Origin: Prionace glauca
Taxonomy: Eukaryota > Chordata > Chondrichthyes > Carcharhiniformes > Carcharhinidae
NCBI GenBank assembly: GCA_037974335.1
Contig: CM075761.1
Span: 12,637,543 to 12,701,542 of the forward strand
DNA length: 64,000 bases
Direction: 5' to 3'
Shown: positions 63,823 to 64,000 of the stretch, piece by piece
Numbering within the stretch: position 1 is the first letter of the stretch
Layout of the letters: every line of letters begins with the position of its first letter
Made by a program: the position numbers and the translations under genes
Notes under the pieces: model-generated
What the model was told of the DNA's origin: nothing
Databases searched by the model: none
What the model saw: only the letters and a program-made list of their open reading frames with translations

Positions 63823-64000
63823 AGCCATAGAACCATAGAACCCTACAGTGCAGAAACAGGCCCTTCGGCCCATCGAGTCTGCACCGAACACAATCCCACC
63901 CAAACCTATCCCCATATCCCTGCTAATCCCTCTAACCTACACATCCCAGGATACTAAGGGGCAATTTTAGCATAGCCAATGAACCTAACCCGCACATCTT
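63823..64000 (-). mobile_element. tRNA-derived SINE, cut by right edge
   Basis: CATAGAACCATAGAACCCTAC, CCTTCGGCCCATCGAGTCTG and CACATCCCAGGATACTAAGG, ending in CCTAACCCGCACATCTT at the window edge; same family as 54974-55316. Confidence 0.92.

Overview
The window looks like nuclear DNA of a cartilaginous fish, most likely a shark. The signs are spliced vertebrate-type genes, many CR1-type LINEs, tRNA-headed SINEs of the elasmobranch HE1/V-SINE kind, and a GPR139-like receptor of a type that is expanded in sharks. I can support two host genes; most of the rest is repeat-derived. No rRNA, free-standing tRNA, CRISPR or prokaryotic feature was seen.

Host gene 1 (+ strand) is a two-exon class A GPCR of the GPR139-like kind. 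Exon 1 is 20140-20206 and exon 2 is 26917-27836, giving 328 residues. The 6.7 kb intron holds LINE and SINE remnants and a Penelope-like hairpin element.

Host gene 2 (- strand) is the notable find: a six-exon immunoglobulin-superfamily receptor gene, 62802 down to 55865. Exons encode a leader, a V domain already joined in the germline to a J-like FGxG strand, a C1 domain, a transmembrane segment, a short cytoplasmic exon and a last exon carrying an ITIM-like TLYAHL motif, with AATAAA about 90 bp past the stop. All splice phases agree (1,1,1,1,0), the joined model is exactly 301 codons, and the layout is that of a non-rearranging antigen-receptor-like inhibitory receptor. The V, C1 and TM exons are secure; the leader donor and last exon are inferred.

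Repeats by region. 1-2.6 kb: 5' half of a CR1 LINE of subfamily A (my label) on the - strand, with tandem 5' units. 4.8-8.8 kb: old LINE/SINE debris. 9.2-9.65 kb: CT tract. 9.7-16.1 kb: CR1-B copies, one inside an older LINE. 18.25-19.4 kb: minisatellite. 21-25 kb: old LINE remnants. 25.35-26.69 kb: Penelope-like element with 10-bp target duplication. 28.3-29 kb: GA tract. 30.7-33.5 kb and 33.9-40.8 kb: two nested LINE stacks, the second holding a CR1-B with an intact 996-residue ORF2. 41-44 kb: quieter, AT-rich DNA. 44.9-47.3 kb: another CR1-B with a long open RT. 48-54 kb: more LINE/SINE pieces. 55.9-62.8 kb: the Ig-like gene with LINEs in its last intron. 62.9-64 kb: CR1-B tail and a SINE cut by the window edge.

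Subfamily labels A to H are mine, used to keep copies apart. Family assignments rest on translated motifs and shared 3' tails read by eye; no database search was run.
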